Assembly (NCBI RefSeq): GCF_019237615.1
Contig: NZ_JAFAGT010000040.1
Location: 1-64,000 of the forward strand
DNA length: 64,000 nucleotides
DNA from: Roseateles sp.
Lineage (GTDB): Bacteria > Pseudomonadota > Gammaproteobacteria > Burkholderiales > Burkholderiaceae_C
Direction of reading: 5' to 3'
The first letter of the stretch is position 1, and each line of letters starts with the position of its first letter. Below, one piece after another: positions 18,637 to 27,401 of the stretch. Both the position numbers and the translations under genes were made by a program. The notes beneath the pieces were generated by a model. That model did no database searches, was not told the origin of the DNA, and saw nothing but the letters and a program-made list of their open reading frames with translations.

Positions 18637-19118
18637 GTGAACTGCTGCTCGATGCCGAGGCCCTGTACCTCGAGCTCAAACGCGGTGTGCAGCGCCTGCT
18701 GACACCCGACACCGCCCTGGTGGGCATCTGGAGTGGCGGCGCCTGGCTGGCCGAACGCCTGGCGGCCGACTTCAGCGTCGCCTCCGGCACCATCTCCAGC
18801 GCCTTGCACCGCGACGACTTCGGCTCGCGCGGCCTGGCCAAGGCCGATCACACGACGCTGCCCTTCGACGTCAACGGCCGCGACATCCTGCTCATCGACG
18901 ATGTGCTCTATACCGGCCGCACGACGCGCGCCGTCATCAACGAGCTTTTCGATTTCGGCCGCCCGGCGCGTGTGCAGCTCGCCGTGTTGGTGGACCGCGG
19001 CGGGCGCGAACTCCCCATAGAGCCGGCGTTCTCGGCGGCGCGTGTGACGCTCAGGGCCGACCAGAGCCTGCGCCTGGCCCGCGCCGACGGCGGTCGCTTC
19101 TCGTTCGAGGTGAAGTGA
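18633..19118 (+). CDS. pyrR: pyr operon regulator / uracil phosphoribosyltransferase PyrR
   Basis: A 161-residue phosphoribosyltransferase-fold protein. The PRPP-binding motif [19 protein letters not shown] is clear, and DYGSRGL-like [20 protein letters not shown] fits PyrR. In Gram-positives PyrR is an RNA-binding attenuator of pyr genes. In betaproteobacteria it sits directly upstream of pyrB, as here, but no anti-antiterminator structure is visible in front of this gene. Four-base overlaps on both sides (with ruvX and pyrB) imply coupled translation. Confidence 0.93.
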   Translation: MSELLLDAEALYLELKRGVQRLLTPDTALVGIWSGGAWLAERLAADFSVASGTISSALHRDDFGSRGLAKADHTTLPFDVNGRDILLIDDVLYTGRTTRAVINELFDFGRPARVQLAVLVDRGGRELPIEPAFSAARVTLRADQSLRLARADGGRFSFEVK

Positions 19119-20080
19119 TGCTCAGCAAACGCAATCCCCAGCTGAACAAGCATGGTGAGCTGATCCACCTGCTGTCCGTCGAAGGCCTGCCGCGCGCGGT
19201 CATCGAGCAGATCCTGGATACGGCGGGCAGCTTCCTGTCCGTCAACGACCGCGAGGTCAAGAAGGTGCCGCTGCTGCGCGGCAAGTCGGTTTTCAACCTG
19301 TTCTTCGAGAACAGCACGCGCACCCGAACCACCTTCGAGATCGCGGCCAAGCGCCTGTCGGCGGATGTCATCAACCTGGATATCGCGCGCAGCTCCACGG
19401 CCAAGGGCGAGACGCTGCTGGACACGGTAGCCAACCTCAGCGCCATGCACGCCGACATGTTCGTCGTGCGCCACAGCGAGAGCGGCGCTCCCCACCTGAT
19501 CGCTCAGCATTGCGCGCCTCACGTGCACGTGGTGAACGCCGGCGACGGCCGCCATGCGCACCCGACGCAGGGCCTGCTGGACATGTACACGATCCGGCAC
19601 TTCAAGAGCGACTTCCGCAACCTCACGGTGGCCATCGTCGGCGACATCGTGCATTCGCGCGTGGCCCGCAGCGACATCCATGCGCTCAGTATCCTGGGCG
19701 TGCCGGAGATCCGTGCGGTGGGCCCCAAGACGCTGGTGCCCGGCGACCTGCGCGACATGGGCGTGCGCGTCTGCCACGACATGGCCGAGGGCGTGCGCGA
19801 CGCCGACGTCGTCATCATGCTGCGACTGCAGAACGAGCGCATGAACGGCGGCATGCTGCCCAGCAGCGGCGAGTTCTTCAAGCACTTCGGCCTGACGCCG
19901 GACAAGCTGGCACTGGCCAAGCCCGACGCCATCGTCATGCATCCGGGGCCCATCAACCGTGGCGTGGAGATCGCCTCCGAAGTGGCGGACGGCAAGAGCA
20001 GCGTCATCCTGCCCCAGGTGACATTCGGCATCGCGGTGCGCATGGCCGTCATGGCCATTCTGGCAGGGAACGAAGCATGA
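19118..20080 (+). CDS. pyrB: aspartate carbamoyltransferase catalytic subunit
   Basis: A 320-residue enzyme that condenses aspartate and carbamoyl phosphate in pyrimidine synthesis. The carbamoyl phosphate loop [19 protein letters not shown], the swinging loop [32 protein letters not shown] and [11 protein letters not shown] are all present. ATG at 19118 overlaps the pyrR stop; a GTG at 19115 is the alternative. It overlaps pyrC' by four bases. In pseudomonads PyrB forms a dodecamer with an inactive dihydroorotase, and the neighbouring pyrC' suggests the same here. Confidence 0.96.
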   Translation: MLSKRNPQLNKHGELIHLLSVEGLPRAVIEQILDTAGSFLSVNDREVKKVPLLRGKSVFNLFFENSTRTRTTFEIAAKRLSADVINLDIARSSTAKGETLLDTVANLSAMHADMFVVRHSESGAPHLIAQHCAPHVHVVNAGDGRHAHPTQGLLDMYTIRHFKSDFRNLTVAIVGDIVHSRVARSDIHALSILGVPEIRAVGPKTLVPGDLRDMGVRVCHDMAEGVRDADVVIMLRLQNERMNGGMLPSSGEFFKHFGLTPDKLALAKPDAIVMHPGPINRGVEIASEVADGKSSVILPQVTFGIAVRMAVMAILAGNEA

Positions 20081-21381
20081 AGATCCTCATCAAGAACGGC
20101 CGTCTTGTCGATCCGGCCTCCAATCTTGATCGCGTCGGCGACGTCGCCATCGCCAATGGCCGCATCGTGCACTTGGGCGATGCGACCGATTTCGCCGCCG
20201 AGCGCGTGGTCGATGCGACGGGTCTCGTCGTCGCTCCCGGCCTGGTGGACCTGTGCGCCCGCCTGCGCGAGCCCGGCCATGAGCATGAAGGCCTGCTGGA
20301 GAGCGAACTCGCAGCCGCGGCCGCCGGCGGCGTGACCAGCCTCGTGTGCCCGCCCGACACCGACCCGGTGCTGGATGAGCCGGGCCTGGTCGAGATGCTG
20401 AAGTTCCGTGCCCGCAAGCTGAGCCGCTGCCGGCTGTTCCCGCTCGGCGCGCTGACGCGCCAGCTGGAGGGCGGCGCGCTGACCGAGATGGCCGAGCTGA
20501 CCGAGGCTGGCTGCATCGGCTTCTCGCAGGCCGAGGTGGCCATCAAGGACACGCTGGTGCTGAGCCGGGCGCTGCAGTATGCCGCGACCTACGGCTACAC
20601 CGTCTGGCTGCGCCCGCAGGACGCCTGGCTGGGCGGCGGCGTGGCCGCCAGCGGTGCGGTCGCGACGCGGCTGGGCCTGTCCGGCGTGCCGGCTGCGGCC
20701 GAGACGGTGGCGTTGCACACCATCTTCGAACTGGTCCGCGCGACTGGCGCCCGGGTGCACATCTGTCGCCTCAGCAGTGCGGCCGGCGTCGAGCTGGTGC
20801 GCGCCGCCAAGCGCGAGGGCCTGCCCGTCACGGCCGACGTGTCCATCAACTCGCTGCACCTCAGCGACGTCGACATCGGCTACTTCGACTCGGCCATGCG
20901 TCTGACGCCGCCGCTGCGCCAGGGCCGCGACCGCGATGCGCTGCGCGCCGGCCTGGCGGACGGCACCATCGACGCCCTGGTGTCCGATCACATGCCCGTC
21001 ACCAGTGACGAGAAGGCCGTGCCCTTCGCCGAGGCCACGCCCGGCGCGACGGGCCTGGAGCTGCTCTTGAGCCTGAGCCTGCGCTGGGCCCGGGACGCCG
21101 GCCTGCCGCTGCAGCGCGCGCTGGCCGTCGTCACGGCCGAGCCGGTACGCGTGCTGGGCAGCGCACTGGGCTCGCTGGCGGCCAGCGCCGGCCGCCTGGT
21201 CGAGGGCGGCGTGGCCGATGTCTGTGTCTTCGACGCCGGCGCCAGCTGGGCCGTGACCTCCGAGGCGCTGACCAGCCAGGGCAAGCACACGCCGTTCGCG
21301 TTCGCTTCCAGCGGCTTCGAGCTGCCGGCACGGGTGCGCTGCACGCTGGTCGCGGGCCATATCGCCTACGGGGCTGAATGA
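20077..21381 (+). CDS. pyrC': dihydroorotase-like protein, metal ligands lost (PyrC', non-catalytic)
   Basis: A 434-residue amidohydrolase-fold protein homologous to type I dihydroorotase. Where active enzymes have DxHxHxREPG, this one reads [16 protein letters not shown], so both zinc-binding histidines are replaced by Cys and Arg. The C-terminal [14 protein letters not shown] keeps an aspartate but the rest of the metal site is altered. These losses match the inactive PyrC' of pseudomonads, which is structurally required for PyrB activity. It overlaps pyrB and plsC by ATGA. An active pyrC should exist elsewhere in the genome; none is in this window. Confidence 0.92.
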   Translation: MKILIKNGRLVDPASNLDRVGDVAIANGRIVHLGDATDFAAERVVDATGLVVAPGLVDLCARLREPGHEHEGLLESELAAAAAGGVTSLVCPPDTDPVLDEPGLVEMLKFRARKLSRCRLFPLGALTRQLEGGALTEMAELTEAGCIGFSQAEVAIKDTLVLSRALQYAATYGYTVWLRPQDAWLGGGVAASGAVATRLGLSGVPAAAETVALHTIFELVRATGARVHICRLSSAAGVELVRAAKREGLPVTADVSINSLHLSDVDIGYFDSAMRLTPPLRQGRDRDALRAGLADGTIDALVSDHMPVTSDEKAVPFAEATPGATGLELLLSLSLRWARDAGLPLQRALAVVTAEPVRVLGSALGSLAASAGRLVEGGVADVCVFDAGASWAVTSEALTSQGKHTPFAFASSGFELPARVRCTLVAGHIAYGAE

Positions 21382-22109
21382 GAAGCCTGGTCGCCGCCTG
21401 GCGCCTCGCGCGCCTTGCGCCCCACACGCTGCACGGCCTGTGGATCGTCAGGCGGCGCTTCGACCTGCTAACGGCGGCCGAGCGGCATGGGCTGATCCAG
21501 TGGTGGTCCATCAAGACGCTGCGCATCCTCGGCATCACGCTGGAGTCCGAGGGCCAGGCCGTGCCGGCGGGACATCTGATGGTGGCCAATCATGTCTCCT
21601 GGCTGGACATTGCGGCGGTGCATGCGGTGCTGCCGCAGGCCCGCTTCGTCTCCAAGGCCGACGTGAAGCATTGGCCGCTGGTGGGCGCCCTTGTCGAGGG
21701 CGCCGGTACCTTGTTCATCGAGCGCAGCAGCAAGCGCGACGCGCTGCGGGTGGTGCACCAGACGGCCGCCGCGCTTCAGGCGGGCGACTGCGTGGCCGTC
21801 TTCCCCGAGGGCACCACGGGCGCGGGCCCCGAGCTGCTGCCATTCCACGCCAACCTGCTGCAGGCGGCGGTGTCCGTGCAGGCGCCGGTACTGCCCGTGG
21901 TGCTGCGCTGGCATGAGCCGGACGAGCGCTTCAGCAGCGCGGCCCGCTTCATCGGCGACACGACGCTGTTGCAGAGCCTGTGGCGCATCGCCTCGGCACG
22001 AGGCCTGGCCATTTCGGTCCAGATGCTGCCCAGCGTCATGGCCGGGGACCAGGACCGACGCGGCCTGGGCGAGGTGCTGCGCAGTCAGATCGCCGCCCGG
22101 TTGGGCTGA
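21378..22109 (+). CDS. plsC: 1-acyl-sn-glycerol-3-phosphate acyltransferase
   Basis: A 243-residue membrane-associated acyltransferase of phospholipid synthesis. The catalytic HX4D motif lies in VANHVSWLDIAAVHAV, followed by FVSKADVKHWPLVGAL, the glycerophosphate-binding GTLFIERSS block and VFPEGTTGAGPELLPF. The N-terminal 60 residues contain a hydrophobic helix. It is the last gene of the overlapping yqgE-to-plsC run, sharing ATGA with pyrC'. Confidence 0.93.
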   Translation: MRSLVAAWRLARLAPHTLHGLWIVRRRFDLLTAAERHGLIQWWSIKTLRILGITLESEGQAVPAGHLMVANHVSWLDIAAVHAVLPQARFVSKADVKHWPLVGALVEGAGTLFIERSSKRDALRVVHQTAAALQAGDCVAVFPEGTTGAGPELLPFHANLLQAAVSVQAPVLPVVLRWHEPDERFSSAARFIGDTTLLQSLWRIASARGLAISVQMLPSVMAGDQDRRGLGEVLRSQIAARLG

Positions 22110-22144
22110 CTCGTGCCCCTCTGGCGCCGGGGGCTTGCCTTCTG

Positions 22145-22162
22145 TTTTGTTAATTTGCAAAA
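22145..22162. promoter_or_regulatory. candidate SdpR-type operator
   Basis: An AT-rich island in GC-rich DNA holds TTTTG and CAAAA arms separated by eight bases. It includes the perfect 8-bp palindrome TTTGCAAA at 22154-22161. It ends ten bases before the ATG of the ArsR-type regulator, in the position expected for autoregulation. No Shine-Dalgarno sequence is visible between it and the ATG. Confidence 0.5.
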
Positions 22163-22171
22163 TAGCGAATC

Positions 22172-22483
22172 ATGGACAAGGTCTTCAAGGCATTGAGCGA
22201 TCCGACGCGGCGGCGCATCCTGCAGTTGCTGCGCGAGCGCGAGATGACGGCCGGCGAGCTGGCCGACTGCTTCGACCTGTCCAAGCCGACGCTGTCGGGC
22301 CACTTCGCCGTGCTGCGCGAGGCCGACCTCGTGAGCTCCGACCGCGCCGGCACCACGATCACCTATCGACTCAACGTGTCGACGCTGGAGGAGGCCTTGC
22401 TGGGCTTCGCCGAGGTCTTCGGCATCGGCGAGACCAAAGTCAGATCCTCAACCCGCCGCAAGCCCGGAGGCTCACATGCTTGA
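22172..22483 (+). CDS. ArsR/SdpR-family winged-helix repressor
   Basis: A 103-residue DNA-binding protein. The helix-turn-helix reads FKALSDPTRRRILQLLRER, then GELADCFDLSKPTLSGHFAV, and a beta wing follows (LVSSDRAGTTITYRLN). No cysteine-based metal site (ELCVCDL-type) is present, which favours the SdpR subgroup over metal sensors. In Bacillus SdpR represses sdpRI and is drawn to the membrane by SdpI. The next gene here encodes an SdpI-like membrane protein, with which it overlaps by eight bases. Confidence 0.9.
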   Translation: MDKVFKALSDPTRRRILQLLREREMTAGELADCFDLSKPTLSGHFAVLREADLVSSDRAGTTITYRLNVSTLEEALLGFAEVFGIGETKVRSSTRRKPGGSHA

Positions 22484-23138
22484 ACGATTCAGCACTCCCA
22501 TCCAGATCGCGCTGATCGCGGCCATGGCGCTGGCGGGTGCCTGGGCTTTCGCCCAGCTGCCGGCGGGCGCCCTGGTGCCGGTGCATTTCAACGCGCAGGG
22601 CGAGGCCGATGGCTGGGCCAGCGCCGGCAAGGGTCTCTTCATGCTGCCGCTGCTGGCACTGGTACTCCTCGGCCTGCGGTGGCTGCTGCCGCGCCTGGAT
22701 CCGCGTGGCGAGAACCTGCGCAAGTCGGGCAAGGCCATCTCGACGATCTGGGTCGCGGTCTCCCTGCTGCTGGCACTGGTGCAGGCCCAGGTGGTCGCGA
22801 TGTCGCTGGGCCTGTCGGGGCCGGTGCCCAAGCTGCCGATGCTGCTGGTGGGCGGACTTTTCATCGCCATGGGCAATGTGCTGGGCAAGCTGCGCGCCAA
22901 CTACACGGTGGGCATCCGCACGCCGTGGACGCTGGCCAACGAGCGTGTCTGGGACCAGACGCACCGCTTCGCCGGCAAGGCCTTCGTCGCGGCCGGCCTG
23001 CTGTTGCTGGCGCTGTCGATGTCGCCCCTGCCGGCCCGATGGCAGGCCGTCCCGATCTGCGTCGCAACGCTGACCGCAGCGCTGGCATCGGTGTTCAAGT
23101 CCTACTGGCTGTGGCGCCGGCAGGGCGGCGGGGACTGA
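22476..23138 (+). CDS. SdpI-family integral membrane protein
   Basis: A 220-residue protein with about six hydrophobic segments. The N-terminal DUF1648-like part has PVHFNAQGEADGWASAGKG. The SdpI core has GNVLGKLRANYTVGIRTPWT and NERVWDQTHRFAGKAF. Bacillus SdpI gives immunity to the SdpC toxin and signals to SdpR; homologues in proteobacteria usually lack any SdpC, as here. It overlaps the regulator gene by eight bases, so the two form one unit. Actual ligand or stress unknown. Confidence 0.9.
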   Translation: MLERFSTPIQIALIAAMALAGAWAFAQLPAGALVPVHFNAQGEADGWASAGKGLFMLPLLALVLLGLRWLLPRLDPRGENLRKSGKAISTIWVAVSLLLALVQAQVVAMSLGLSGPVPKLPMLLVGGLFIAMGNVLGKLRANYTVGIRTPWTLANERVWDQTHRFAGKAFVAAGLLLLALSMSPLPARWQAVPICVATLTAALASVFKSYWLWRRQGGGD

Positions 23139-23204
23139 GCTGGTTCAGCCCGGCCCGGCCCGCGTGTCGCCGCGGGTCCGCTGCCCCAGGCCGATGGCGC
23201 CGTT

Positions 23205-23390
23205 TCAGCTGCGCGTGACCTGCCGGGCCGGCTCGGCCGCGTACTCGTCCGCCTCGCGTTCGTTCCGGCTGTTGACGCCGGCGAGCTGGACGTGCTCCAA
23301 CAGATCCAGGCCCAGCGCGCGGGCGAGGTGCCCCAGCGATTCGCCGACATGGGCGATGCGGTAGTGGTGGAGGTTCAGCTGCAACTGCAC
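23205..23390 (-). CDS. small hypothetical protein
   Basis: A possible 61-residue protein starting at GTG. I do not recognise a family. The support is statistical: third codon positions are almost all G or C, and the composition (ALGLDLLEHVQLAGVNSRNE) is that of a soluble helical protein, unlike the Arg/Pro/Ala-rich translations of the other frames here. It lies downstream of gpmA on the same strand, 140 bases after its stop. It may be real or a relic. Confidence 0.4.
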   Translation of the reverse strand: MQLQLNLHHYRIAHVGESLGHLARALGLDLLEHVQLAGVNSRNEREADEYAAEPARQVTRS

Positions 23391-23530
23391 GCGCGGCGAG
23401 CCAGGCGCCGCCGGCCAAGTCCGGCGCCTGGGCCCGGCGGTGCGGCAAATCGCGCCGCATGAATCGCCCGGCATGTCGCGGCGGCTGATGGGCTCGACCG
23501 TCCGCGCCGGCCCCGCCAGCACCGCTTCGC

Positions 23531-24274
23531 TCAGGCCTTGCCCTGAGCCGCGACGGCGGCGGCGGCCTTGGCGGCCGCCTCGGCGTCGCCCAGGTAGTAG
23601 CTCTTGATGGGCTTGAGGTCGGCGTCCAGCTCGTAGACCAGCGGGATGCCGTTGGGGATGTTGACGCCGACGATGGCGTCGTCGGCGATGCCGTCCAGGT
23701 ACTTCACCAGCGCGCGGATGCTGTTGCCATGGGCGGCGATCAGCACGCGCTGGCCGGACTTGATGGTCGGCGCGACGGTCTCGTTCCAGAACGGCAGCAC
23801 GCGGGCAACGGTGTCCTTCAGGCATTCGGTCAGCGGCACTTCGCCGTCGGCCAGGCCGGCATAGCGGCGGTCGCCGCGCTCGCTGCGCGGGTCTCCCGCC
23901 TCCAGTGCCGGCGGCGGCGTGTCGTAGCTGCGGCGCCAGACAAGCACCTGTTCATCGCCGTACTGCTTGGCCATGTCGGCCTTGTTCAGGCCTTGCAGCG
24001 CGCCGTAGTGGCGCTCGTTCAGGCGCCAGGCATGGCGCACCGGCAGCCAGGTGCGCTCCATCTGGTCCAGGCAATGCCACAGCGTCCAGACGGCGCGCTT
24101 GAGCACCGAGGTGTAGGCGATGTCGAAGTCGTAGCCGGCTTCCTTCAGCAGCCGGCCAGCCGTCTTGGCCTGTTCCACGCCGGTGGGCGTCAGGTCCACA
24201 TCGGTCCAGCCGGTGAAGCGGTTTTCCAGGTTCCAGGTCGATTCGCCGTGGCGGATGAGGACGAGCTTGTACAT
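23531..24274 (-). CDS. gpmA: 2,3-bisphosphoglycerate-dependent phosphoglycerate mutase
   Basis: A 247-residue glycolytic and gluconeogenic enzyme that interconverts 3- and 2-phosphoglycerate. The histidine phosphatase signature [20 protein letters not shown] carries the phosphohistidine. [28 protein letters not shown] and [19 protein letters not shown] follow as in the family. The tail is alanine- and lysine-rich. The start at 24274 gives the usual N-terminus [12 protein letters not shown]. It diverges from the rhodanese gene across 88 bases that include AT-rich -10-like boxes (GATAAT at 24324-24329). Confidence 0.96.
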   Translation of the reverse strand: MYKLVLIRHGESTWNLENRFTGWTDVDLTPTGVEQAKTAGRLLKEAGYDFDIAYTSVLKRAVWTLWHCLDQMERTWLPVRHAWRLNERHYGALQGLNKADMAKQYGDEQVLVWRRSYDTPPPALEAGDPRSERGDRRYAGLADGEVPLTECLKDTVARVLPFWNETVAPTIKSGQRVLIAAHGNSIRALVKYLDGIADDAIVGVNIPNGIPLVYELDADLKPIKSYYLGDAEAAAKAAAAVAAQGKA

Positions 24275-24362
24275 GGGCGGGATGCGCACAGAGGGTGGGA
24301 AGCCGCGGATTATCCGGCCCGGCGATAATGATCGGCTTCGTTGAATTACACGGGATGCTTGC

Positions 24363-24773
24363 TTGAACTTCCTGATCGAGAACTGGTTTCTGCTCGTCGC
24401 TGCCCTGGTGTCCGGCGGCATGCTGCTCTGGCCCCTGCTGGTGTCAGGCTCACAGGGGGCCGCCATCGGCCCGGCCGAGGCGGTGCAACTGATCAACCGC
24501 GAGAAAGGCGTGCTCATCGACGTCAGCGAGCCGGAGGAGTTTGCCAAGGGCCACGCGGTCGGCGCGCGCAACATCCCCTTCGGCCAGATGGAGGGCCACA
24601 AGTCCCTGCCCAGCAACAAGGCCCTGCCGCTGGTGCTGGTGTGCCCGACCGGCGCACGCGCCGGCCGCGCCGCGGGCATGATGCGCAAGCTGGGCTATGA
24701 GAAGGCCCAGGCGCTGGCAGGCGGCCTCAAGGCCTGGCGCGACGCCAATCTGCCGATCGAGAAGTCCGCCTGA
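24363..24773 (+). CDS. membrane-anchored rhodanese-like protein (YibN-like)
   Basis: A 136-residue protein. One N-terminal membrane helix ([19 protein letters not shown]) is followed by a rhodanese domain: [34 protein letters not shown], and the catalytic loop [15 protein letters not shown] with the active cysteine. The start codon is TTG. It probably handles persulfide sulfur at the membrane; the substrate is unknown. Order rhodanese-grxC-secB-gpsA matches the yibN neighbourhood of E. coli, where YibN has been linked to protein export. Confidence 0.9.
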   Translation: MNFLIENWFLLVAALVSGGMLLWPLLVSGSQGAAIGPAEAVQLINREKGVLIDVSEPEEFAKGHAVGARNIPFGQMEGHKSLPSNKALPLVLVCPTGARAGRAAGMMRKLGYEKAQALAGGLKAWRDANLPIEKSA

Positions 24774-24809
24774 GCGGATCATCGCAAGACTGCCCGAGAG
24801 GATTGGTGA

Positions 24810-25070
24810 ATGGCTTCCGTCAAGATGTATACGACCCTGGTCTGCCCGTTCTGCGTGCGCGCCAAGATGCTGCTGAAGCAGCGCGGCGTGGAGCAGATCG
24901 ATGAGGTTCGCGTCGACCTGAACCCGGCCGAGCGCCAGTCCATGATGGACAAGACCGGCCGCCGCACGGTGCCGCAGATCTTCATCGGGGACACCCATGT
25001 GGGTGGCTGCGACGACCTGATCGCGCTGGATCAGCAGGGCGGTCTGATGCCCTTGCTCCAGGCCGCGTGA
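24810..25070 (+). CDS. grxC: glutaredoxin 3
   Basis: An 86-residue dithiol glutaredoxin. The active site is CPFC (usually CPYC) in YTTLVCPFCVRAKMLLKQRG. The glutathione-binding TVPQIFIGDTHVGGCDDL follows. It reduces disulfides at the expense of glutathione. It follows the rhodanese gene by 36 bases with a GAGAGGATTGG ribosome site. A hairpin lies between it and secB. Confidence 0.95.
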   Translation: MASVKMYTTLVCPFCVRAKMLLKQRGVEQIDEVRVDLNPAERQSMMDKTGRRTVPQIFIGDTHVGGCDDLIALDQQGGLMPLLQAA

Positions 25071-25130
25071 TTTCAAGCCCGGGCAAGCCCGATCGGCTTG
25101 TCACGGGGCCTCGCTCATAATCCCTTCACC

Positions 25131-25159
25131 GCCCGCAGCACAGCGCCTGCGGGCTTTTG
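25131..25159 (+). terminator. rho-independent-like hairpin between grxC and secB
   Basis: Perfect 8-bp arms GCCCGCAG and CTGCGGGC flank an 8-base loop and are followed by TTTTGTTT. It ends about 28 bases before the secB ATG. A CATAAT at 25116-25121, just upstream, could be a -10 box. In that case the hairpin would also be the 5' leader of the secB transcript. Confidence 0.75.
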
Positions 25160-25186
25160 TTTGACTTCTCCGCTCGAAAGAATCCC

Positions 25187-25660
25187 ATGGCCGACGAGAT
25201 CCAAGCTGCCCCCGAGGGCACCCCCGTGTTCCAGATCCAGCGCATGTACCTGAAGGATCTGTCGCTGGAGCAGCCCAACGCGCCGCACATCCTGCTGGAG
25301 CAGCAGCAGCCGCAGGTCGATATCAACCTGACGCTGTCGGCCGAAAACGTCACCGACGGCATCTACGAGGTCTGCGTGACGGCCACCGTCAACACCAAGG
25401 TCGGCGACAAGACGCTGTTCCTGGTCGAGGCCAAGCAAGCCGGCATCTTCGAGATCCGCAACGTGCCGCAGGACCAGGTCGAGGGCATCCTCGGCATCGT
25501 CTGCCCGCAGATGGTCTACCCCTATCTGCGCGCCATCGTCTCGGACGTCTGCACCCGCGCCGGCTTCCCGCCCGTGCTGCTGACCGAAGTGAACTTCCAG
25601 GCCATGTTCGAGGCCCAGCAGGCCCAGCGCGCCGCCCAGGGCGGCCAGTCGGTCAACTGA
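25187..25660 (+). CDS. secB: protein-export chaperone SecB
   Basis: A 157-residue chaperone that holds preproteins unfolded for SecA. Typical SecB sequence: [20 protein letters not shown], then [52 protein letters not shown] and [16 protein letters not shown]. The start at 25187 was chosen because MADE- starts are usual and an upstream in-frame TTG would place the start inside the leader hairpin region. It is part of the grxC-secB-gpsA order. Confidence 0.97.
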   Translation: MADEIQAAPEGTPVFQIQRMYLKDLSLEQPNAPHILLEQQQPQVDINLTLSAENVTDGIYEVCVTATVNTKVGDKTLFLVEAKQAGIFEIRNVPQDQVEGILGIVCPQMVYPYLRAIVSDVCTRAGFPPVLLTEVNFQAMFEAQQAQRAAQGGQSVN

Positions 25661-25722
25661 GCCTGGACCGAGGACAGGCCTGGCGGCCTGCGGGCCGGCG
25701 GGCATGAGCCCCGGCCGTGATG

Positions 25723-25752
25723 ACGCCCCGCCGAGCGCGGGGCGTTTTGTTT
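25723..25752 (+). terminator. rho-independent terminator after secB
   Basis: Arms ACGCCCCGC and GCGGGGCGT pair perfectly over nine bases with a 5-base loop, followed by TTTGTTTTC. It lies between secB and gpsA and ends about 22 bases before the gpsA ATG, so gpsA probably needs read-through or its own start site. Confidence 0.85.
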
Positions 25753-25773
25753 TCTTGGTGGACACTTCCGCGC

Positions 25774-26781
25774 ATGACGACGATGAAGATCAGCGTGCTT
25801 GGCGCCGGCGCCTGGGGCACGGCCATGGCCATCCAGGCGGCCAATGCCGGTCATGAGGTGAGTCTGTGGGGGCGCGATGCCGCAGCCGTGGCGCAGATGC
25901 GTGCGAGCCGCCGCAACGCGGCCTACCTGCCCGACAGCGATCTGCCTGCCGCGCTGGGCCTGACCGCCGACCGCGAGGCCTCCATCGCCCATGCGGCGCA
26001 GGGTCTGACCATCGTCGCCACGCCGATGTCCGGCCTGCGCGAGACGCTGGCCGCGCTCCCGTCCACGCAGCGCGTGCTGTGGCTGTGCAAGGGCTTCGAG
26101 GCCGGTACGGGGCGGTTGGGCCACGAGATCGCGCGCGAGCTGCAGCCGGGGATGCGCGTGGGCGTGCTGTCCGGCCCCAGCTTCGCGCAGGAGGTGGCGG
26201 CCGGCCGGCCCACGGCCCTGGTCGCGGCCAGCGAGGACGCCGACCTGGCCCAGGCCGCCGTCGATGCCTTCCATGGCGACCGGCTGCGCGTCTACACCTC
26301 CAGCGACCCCGCAGGCGTCGAGGTCGGCGGCGCGGTCAAGAACGTCATGGCCATCGCGGTGGGCGTCTGCGATGGCCTCTCGGGCGTCGCGCCGGATGCG
26401 CCGGGGCTGAATGCGCGCGCCGCGCTCATCACCCGCGGCCTGGCCGAGATGCTGCGCCTGGGCCAGGCGCTGGGTGCGCGGGCCGAGACCTTCATGGGCC
26501 TGTCGGGCCTGGGCGACCTCGTGCTGACGGCCACAGGTGACCTGTCGCGCAACCGCCGCGTCGGCCTGATGCTGGCGCAAGGCCTGGCCCTGCCGCAGAT
26601 CCTGGCCCGGCTCGGTCATGTGGCCGAGGGCGTCTACAGCGCGCCAACCGTGCTGGCGCGGGCCCGCGCGGCCGGTGTCGAAATGCCCATCACCGAGGCC
26701 ATGGTGGCCTTGCTGGACGGCCGGCTGCGCGTGTCCGAGGCGGTTGCGCGCCTGATGGGGCGCGACGCGAAGGCGGAGTAG
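25774..26781 (+). CDS. gpsA: NAD(P)-dependent glycerol-3-phosphate dehydrogenase
   Basis: A 335-residue cytoplasmic enzyme that makes sn-glycerol-3-phosphate for phospholipids. It has the dinucleotide-binding [33 protein letters not shown], the [17 protein letters not shown] block, the catalytic lysine in [18 protein letters not shown], and [19 protein letters not shown]. ATGs at 25774 and 25783 are both plausible; the first was taken. An upstream in-frame start would run through the terminator hairpin. Confidence 0.96.
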   Translation: MTTMKISVLGAGAWGTAMAIQAANAGHEVSLWGRDAAAVAQMRASRRNAAYLPDSDLPAALGLTADREASIAHAAQGLTIVATPMSGLRETLAALPSTQRVLWLCKGFEAGTGRLGHEIARELQPGMRVGVLSGPSFAQEVAAGRPTALVAASEDADLAQAAVDAFHGDRLRVYTSSDPAGVEVGGAVKNVMAIAVGVCDGLSGVAPDAPGLNARAALITRGLAEMLRLGQALGARAETFMGLSGLGDLVLTATGDLSRNRRVGLMLAQGLALPQILARLGHVAEGVYSAPTVLARARAAGVEMPITEAMVALLDGRLRVSEAVARLMGRDAKAE

Positions 26782-26862
26782 GGCGGGTCCATGGGCTGAG
26801 CGCCAGGCCGTTCCCGGGGCTCGTCATTGCGAAGGTATTCCTTGGATGAGGGGCCTTGGGCC

Positions 26863-27333
26863 TCAGACTCCGCCGGCATAGCCGTTCTGCCGCCAGGCCT
26901 CGAAGACGGCGACCGCGACGCTGTTGCTCAGGTTGAGGCTGCGCTGGCCTGCGCGCATGGGCAGGCGCACGCGCTGCGCCGTGGGGAAGCCGTCGCGCAG
27001 CGCCGGCGCCAGTCCGGCCGTTTCGCTGCCGAAGACCAGCCAGTCGCCCGGCTGCCACGCGACCTCGCCAAAGGGTCGGCTGCCGCGCGTCGTGAAGGCG
27101 AACATGCGCGCCGGGTCGGGCGACTCGGCTGCGAGCAAGGATGCCCAGTCGGCGTGGCGCTGCACGCGGGCGTACTCGTGGTAATCCAGGCCGGCGCGCT
27201 GCAGCAGCCGGTCCTCCATCGAGAAACCCAGCGGTTCGATCAGGTGCAGGCTGCAGCCGGTGTTGGCGGCGAGCCGGATCACGTTGCCGGTGTTGGGCGG
27301 AATCTCCGGCTGGACGAGGACGATGTGGAACAT
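26863..27333 (-). CDS. trmL: tRNA (cytidine(34)-2'-O)-methyltransferase
   Basis: A 156-residue SPOUT-fold enzyme that 2'-O-methylates the wobble base of tRNA-Leu isoacceptors. Knot-forming motifs are visible: VLVQPEIPPNTGNVIRLAAN, LHLIEPLGFSMEDRLLQRAG, DWLVFGSETAGLAPAL and MRAGQRSLNLSNSVAVAVFE. The start at 27333 gives the family N-terminus MFHIVLVQPEIP. It converges with gpsA; an 80-base gap between the two stops shows no clear terminator. Confidence 0.95.
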   Translation of the reverse strand: MFHIVLVQPEIPPNTGNVIRLAANTGCSLHLIEPLGFSMEDRLLQRAGLDYHEYARVQRHADWASLLAAESPDPARMFAFTTRGSRPFGEVAWQPGDWLVFGSETAGLAPALRDGFPTAQRVRLPMRAGQRSLNLSNSVAVAVFEAWRQNGYAGGV

Positions 27334-27401
27334 GGTCGGGAGTATCGGGCCGGCCCAAGAGGGGGAGCCCGGACACATTGCGTCCGGCGGTCGCGAGCGC
27401 T

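Noticed and set aside
22110-22171. additional small gene between plsC and the SdpR-like gene
   Set aside because: Only 62 bases, with no start and stop pair of useful length; it holds the candidate operator instead.
24341-24700. alternative frame over the rhodanese gene
   Set aside because: The frame starting at 24363 contains the complete rhodanese domain and catalytic CPTGAR loop; the other frame has no domain.
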